From contig JALSIK010000400.1 in assembly GCA_026990045.1 (NCBI GenBank), forward strand, positions 1-6,661: a stretch of 6,661 bases of DNA, written 5' to 3'. Each line of letters opens with the position of its first letter. The stretch's first letter is position 1. This document shows, piece after piece, positions 4,820 through 6,661 of this stretch. The position numbers and the translations under genes were made by a program. The notes below the pieces were generated by a model that saw nothing but the letters and a program-made list of their open reading frames with translations, was not told the origin of the DNA and ran no database searches. Origin of the DNA: Chromatiales bacterium (GTDB taxonomy: Bacteria > Pseudomonadota > Gammaproteobacteria > CAMYNG01).

Positions 4820-4835
4820 CAATGGCTTGCAATGG
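4820..4835 (+). repeat. CAATGG direct repeat, 10-bp period
   Basis: CAATGG at 4820-4825 and again at 4830-4835 are separated by CTTG, so they lie about one helical turn apart. They sit at about -62 to -47 relative to the start predicted for the plus-strand promoter, a plausible place for an activator. The repeat is short and could be chance. Confidence 0.25.
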
Positions 4836-4844
4836 GAAACCGGG

Positions 4845-4875
4845 TGGACGGGGCAGGGCCGACCCTGTGTATACT
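4845..4875 (+). promoter_or_regulatory. Candidate extended -10 promoter for the 73-aa gene
   Basis: TATACT (4870-4875, five of six matches to TATAAT) is preceded by TG in the extended -10 position (TGTG just upstream). The best -35 is the weak TGGACG (4845-4850) at a long 19-nt spacing. The start would be near 4882, leaving a leader of about 70 nt that includes the short upstream ORF. Confidence 0.4.
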
Positions 4876-4921
4876 TGTCACGATTTCCGGGTCCGGCACT
4901 CTGAAAAAGGGGGCCGGCAAC

Positions 4922-4945
4922 ATGGCTGAACGATTGAGGAGGTGA
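4922..4945 (+). CDS. Possible leader peptide/uORF of seven codons
   Basis: The ORF encodes MAERLRR and stops with TGA. AAGGGGG (4907-4913) lies 8 nt before its ATG, a proper ribosome-binding spacing. Its last two codons (AGG AGG) and stop lie inside the AGGAGGTGA Shine-Dalgarno of the following gene (4938-4946), and its stop ends 5 nt before that gene's ATG. Ribosomes translating it would cover the downstream ribosome site, allowing coupling or attenuation. It could also be chance. Confidence 0.3.
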   Translation: MAERLRR

Positions 4946-4950
4946 GTTCA

Positions 4951-5172
4951 ATGGCAGGTGTCTACATCAACCGTGCGGATCCGCTGCTGCGCCGGGCGTC
5001 CGACAAGGGCTACCGCATCGGCTGGAAGCACAAGTACAATTTCGAGCGGGGCCATTTCGACGAGGAAATGACCTACGGCGAGGCCAAGAAGAAGGCCGAG
5101 GAGCTCCAGGCCAAGGAGCCGGACAAGGTCTTCTGGCCCGAGATGATCATGGATCCCAAGTTCGAGATGTAA
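4951..5172 (+). CDS. Small charged hypothetical protein, 73 aa
   Basis: I do not recognise a family with certainty. The protein is rich in Lys, Glu and aromatic residues: N-terminal YINRADPLLRRASDKGYRIG, then WKHKYNFERGHFDEEM, a predicted amphipathic helix TYGEAKKKAEELQAKEP (41-57), and a VFWPEMIMDPKFEM tail. It has no cysteine, membrane segment or signal peptide and is predicted soluble and cytoplasmic. The ATG at 4951 is chosen over the in-frame GTG at 4942 because the near-perfect anti-16S sequence AGGAGGTGA (4938-4946) fits the ATG and covers the GTG. Such a strong ribosome site implies high translation. The gene stands alone, between a divergent promoter region and a strong terminator, so it is probably monocistronic. 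The function is unknown. Confidence 0.82.
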   Translation: MAGVYINRADPLLRRASDKGYRIGWKHKYNFERGHFDEEMTYGEAKKKAEELQAKEPDKVFWPEMIMDPKFEM

Positions 5173-5196
5173 CGGGCGCGCCAGCGCACACCGGAG

Positions 5197-5234
5197 CGGG
5201 GCGGGCGCCGGCGGGCGCCCGCCCCGTTTCGTTT
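5197..5234 (+). terminator. Rho-independent terminator after the 73-aa gene
   Basis: A perfect 13-bp GC stem (CGGGGCGGGCGCC at 5197-5209 pairing with 5214-5226) closes a 4-nt GGCG loop. It is followed by TTTCGTTTCC, and a flanking G-T and A-T pair can extend the stem. It begins 25 nt after the stop codon. It should isolate the 73-aa gene from the downstream exonuclease-tmcA pair. Confidence 0.85.
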
Positions 5235-5257
5235 CCGGCTCAACCACGGGACAGGCC

Positions 5258-5836
5258 ATGGCTGCAGGCAAGGACAAGACCGAGATCTACGTCAGCGTGG
5301 ACATCGAGGCCGACGGGCCCATCCCCGGACCCCATTCCATGCTGAGCCTGGGGGCCGTGGCCTACGAGGCCGGCGGGCGCGTGGCGGGGGAATACAGCGC
5401 CAACCTGGAGACCCTGCCCGGGGCCCAGGCCCATCCCGACATGGCCGCCTGGTGGGCCGGCTTCCCCGAGGCCTGGGTGGCGGCGCGCCGGGATCCCCGG
5501 CCGCCGGAAGAGGTCATGACCGAGTTCGCCGACTGGCTGGAGGCGTTGCCCGGGGTGCCCATCTTCGTCGCCTGGCCGGCCACCTGGGACTTCATGTGGG
5601 TGTACTGGTACCTGGTGCGCTTCACCGGCCGACGGCCCTTCTCGGAGCACGGCATCGACATGCGCTCCTACGCCATGGGCATGCGCCGGCGGCCCTTCCT
5701 GCGCTGCGGCAAGAACTACCTGCCCCGCCGCTGGTTTTCCAGCCAGGCCCACACCCACGTGGCCCTGGACGACGCCCGCGAGCAGGGCGAGCTGTTCATG
5801 AACATGCTGCGGGAGAACATGGCGGGGGAGGACTGA
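5258..5836 (+). CDS. DEDDh-type 3'-5' exonuclease domain protein, 192 aa
   Basis: This RNase H-fold nuclease is predicted to remove nucleotides from 3' ends with two metal ions; RNA or DNA preference is unknown. Exo I is VSVDIEADGP with D15 and E17, Exo II is WPATWDFMWVYW with D111, and Exo III is HVALDDAREQ with H167 and D172, giving the complete DEDDh set. The IPGPHSMLSLGAVA stretch after Exo I, and the whole layout, recall stand-alone exonucleases of the Rv2179c-like type rather than RNase T, Orn or the PolIII epsilon subunit, but that subfamily link is from memory. The single-domain length is normal. Only a weak ribosome site (GGGACAGG) precedes the ATG. A strong terminator lies just upstream, and tmcA starts 10 nt after the stop, so the two are probably cotranscribed, suggesting but not proving a role in RNA metabolism. 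Confidence 0.85.
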   Translation: MAAGKDKTEIYVSVDIEADGPIPGPHSMLSLGAVAYEAGGRVAGEYSANLETLPGAQAHPDMAAWWAGFPEAWVAARRDPRPPEEVMTEFADWLEALPGVPIFVAWPATWDFMWVYWYLVRFTGRRPFSEHGIDMRSYAMGMRRRPFLRCGKNYLPRRWFSSQAHTHVALDDAREQGELFMNMLRENMAGED

Positions 5837-5846
5837 GGGCGCCGGC

Positions 5847-6661
5847 GTGAGCACCTCGCCCGCCGCCGCCTTGTACGCCGGCCTGCGCCGGGCCGCGCAG
5901 GCCGCCGGCCACCGCCGCCTGCTGGTGCTGGCCGGAAGTGCCCGCTGGACGCGGGCCCGCGCCCGCGCCATCCACCGCGCGGCCGGCGGCGGCCTGTGGG
6001 TGGGCACGCCCGCGCCGGCGGGCATCGAGGGCCTGCCCGCGGCCAGGGTGCCCGGCCTGCTGGGCAGCGAGACGGATCTGCTGGTCTACGACGCCCGCGC
6101 GGGCCTGGATGCCAACGCCCTGGGCGCGGCCAGCGGGCTGGTGCGCGGCGGCGGCGTCATGGTGCTGCTGGTCCCCCCTCTCGAGGAGTGGCCGGATTTC
6201 CCCGATCCCCAGCGCGCCCGCATCACCGTCTGGCCCCATCCCCCGGCGGCCGTGGGCGGGCGCTTCATCCACCGGCTGGCGGCGCTGCTGGCCGCCGGCG
6301 GCGACGTGACCCTGTGGCGCGAGGGTCGGGACCCGCCGGTCCTCCCGGACCCGCCGGCCGCCGCCCCGTCCCCGGAACCCGCTCCCGCCCCCTTCGCCAC
6401 CGCCGACCAGCAGCGGGCGGTGGAGGCGGTGGAGCGCGTGATCACGGGCCAGCGCCGGCGCCCGGTGGTGCTGCTGGCCCACCGCGGGCGGGGCAAGTCG
6501 GCGGCCCTGGGCCTCGCCGCGGCCCGCCTGCTGGCGTCCGGGCGCGTGGGCCGGGTGGCGGTCACCGGCCCCCACCTGCAGGCGGTGGCCGCGGTGCTGC
6601 GCCACGCCGCCGGGCTCCTGCCCGGGGCCCGGGCCTCGCGCACCCGGGTGACCTGCGACGC
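5847..6661 (+). CDS. tmcA: tRNA(Met) cytidine acetyltransferase TmcA, 5' part (271 codons), runs off the window
   Basis: TmcA makes N4-acetylcytidine at the wobble position (C34) of elongator tRNA(Met), using acetyl-CoA and ATP or GTP. This is the first 40% or so of a protein of about 670-700 residues. The N-terminal domain parallels E. coli TmcA: RRLLVLAGSARW, then LLGSETDLLVYDARAGLDANAL, GLVRGGGVMVLLVPPLEEW and FIHRLAALL. After a proline/alanine-rich linker (about 163-182) comes the helicase-like domain: TADQQRAVEAV (185-195) and the Walker A HRGRGKSAAL (212-221, K217 and S218). The DEAA-type Walker B, the GNAT acetyltransferase and the tRNA-binding domain lie beyond the window. The start is the GTG at 5847, with AGGG 7 nt ahead, chosen because translation then begins at the family N-terminus. 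It follows the exonuclease gene after 10 nt. Confidence 0.94.
   Translation, partial: MSTSPAAALYAGLRRAAQAAGHRRLLVLAGSARWTRARARAIHRAAGGGLWVGTPAPAGIEGLPAARVPGLLGSETDLLVYDARAGLDANALGAASGLVRGGGVMVLLVPPLEEWPDFPDPQRARITVWPHPPAAVGGRFIHRLAALLAAGGDVTLWREGRDPPVLPDPPAAAPSPEPAPAPFATADQQRAVEAVERVITGQRRRPVVLLAHRGRGKSAALGLAAARLLASGRVGRVAVTGPHLQAVAAVLRHAAGLLPGARASRTRVTCD

Noticed and set aside
5240..6605. Long minus-strand ORFs opposite the exonuclease and tmcA
   Set aside because: These are antisense shadows in very GC-rich sequence. The plus-strand frames carry the DEDDh and Walker A motifs.
1..6661. CRISPR array, rRNA/tRNA gene, prophage or defence module
   Set aside because: I see no regularly spaced repeats, cloverleaf, integrase, or toxin-antitoxin or restriction motifs. 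The genes are mainly housekeeping enzymes and small conserved-looking proteins.

Overview
The window is GC-rich, gene-dense bacterial DNA with short intergenic gaps. It most likely comes from a gammaproteobacterium, perhaps of the Chromatiales/Ectothiorhodospiraceae type. Supporting this are a TmcA-type tRNA(Met) cytidine acetyltransferase (among bacteria mainly gammaproteobacterial), an E. coli-like TrmH and an E. coli-like PdxH. The genus cannot be fixed from the sequence.

Layout: (1) 1-615, minus strand, an O-methyltransferase whose 3' end lies outside the window. (2) 616-920, a non-coding stretch with an FNR/Dnr-like box (662-675) and a compact hairpin-rich element of about 155-160 bp with terminal inverted repeats (about 747-907), best read as a MITE. 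(3) 921-2592, plus strand, a tight four-gene run: a DUF5335-like protein, a cysteine-rich putative zinc protein, an AF1514/DUF5619-like protein and pdxH. (4) 2596-4714, minus strand: a 72-residue protein convergent with pdxH, then trmH, a NagD/LHPP-like HAD phosphatase and a two-helix membrane protein. The last three form one probable transcription unit read from about 4765 down to 2918, with trmH and the phosphatase overlapping by ATGA. (5) 4715-4950, a divergent regulatory region. It has a well-formed minus-strand promoter, a near-perfect 24-bp palindrome with CRP-consensus half-sites just downstream of the predicted start, and a candidate plus-strand promoter with a seven-codon upstream ORF. 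(6) 4951-5172, plus strand, a small charged protein followed by a strong intrinsic terminator. (7) 5258-6661, plus strand, a DEDDh-type exonuclease and the first 271 codons of tmcA, with a 10-nt gap between them.

Functionally the window is mostly housekeeping: tRNA modification (TrmH, TmcA), vitamin B6 salvage (PdxH) and phosphate-ester hydrolysis, mixed with several conserved-looking but uncharacterised small genes. No defence system, CRISPR array, rRNA/tRNA gene or prophage module is visible. The most unusual points are the palindrome/promoter arrangement at 4739-4800, a PdxH lacking the lysine equivalent to E. coli Lys72, the MITE abutting the DUF5335 gene, and an uncharacterised exonuclease paired with tmcA.
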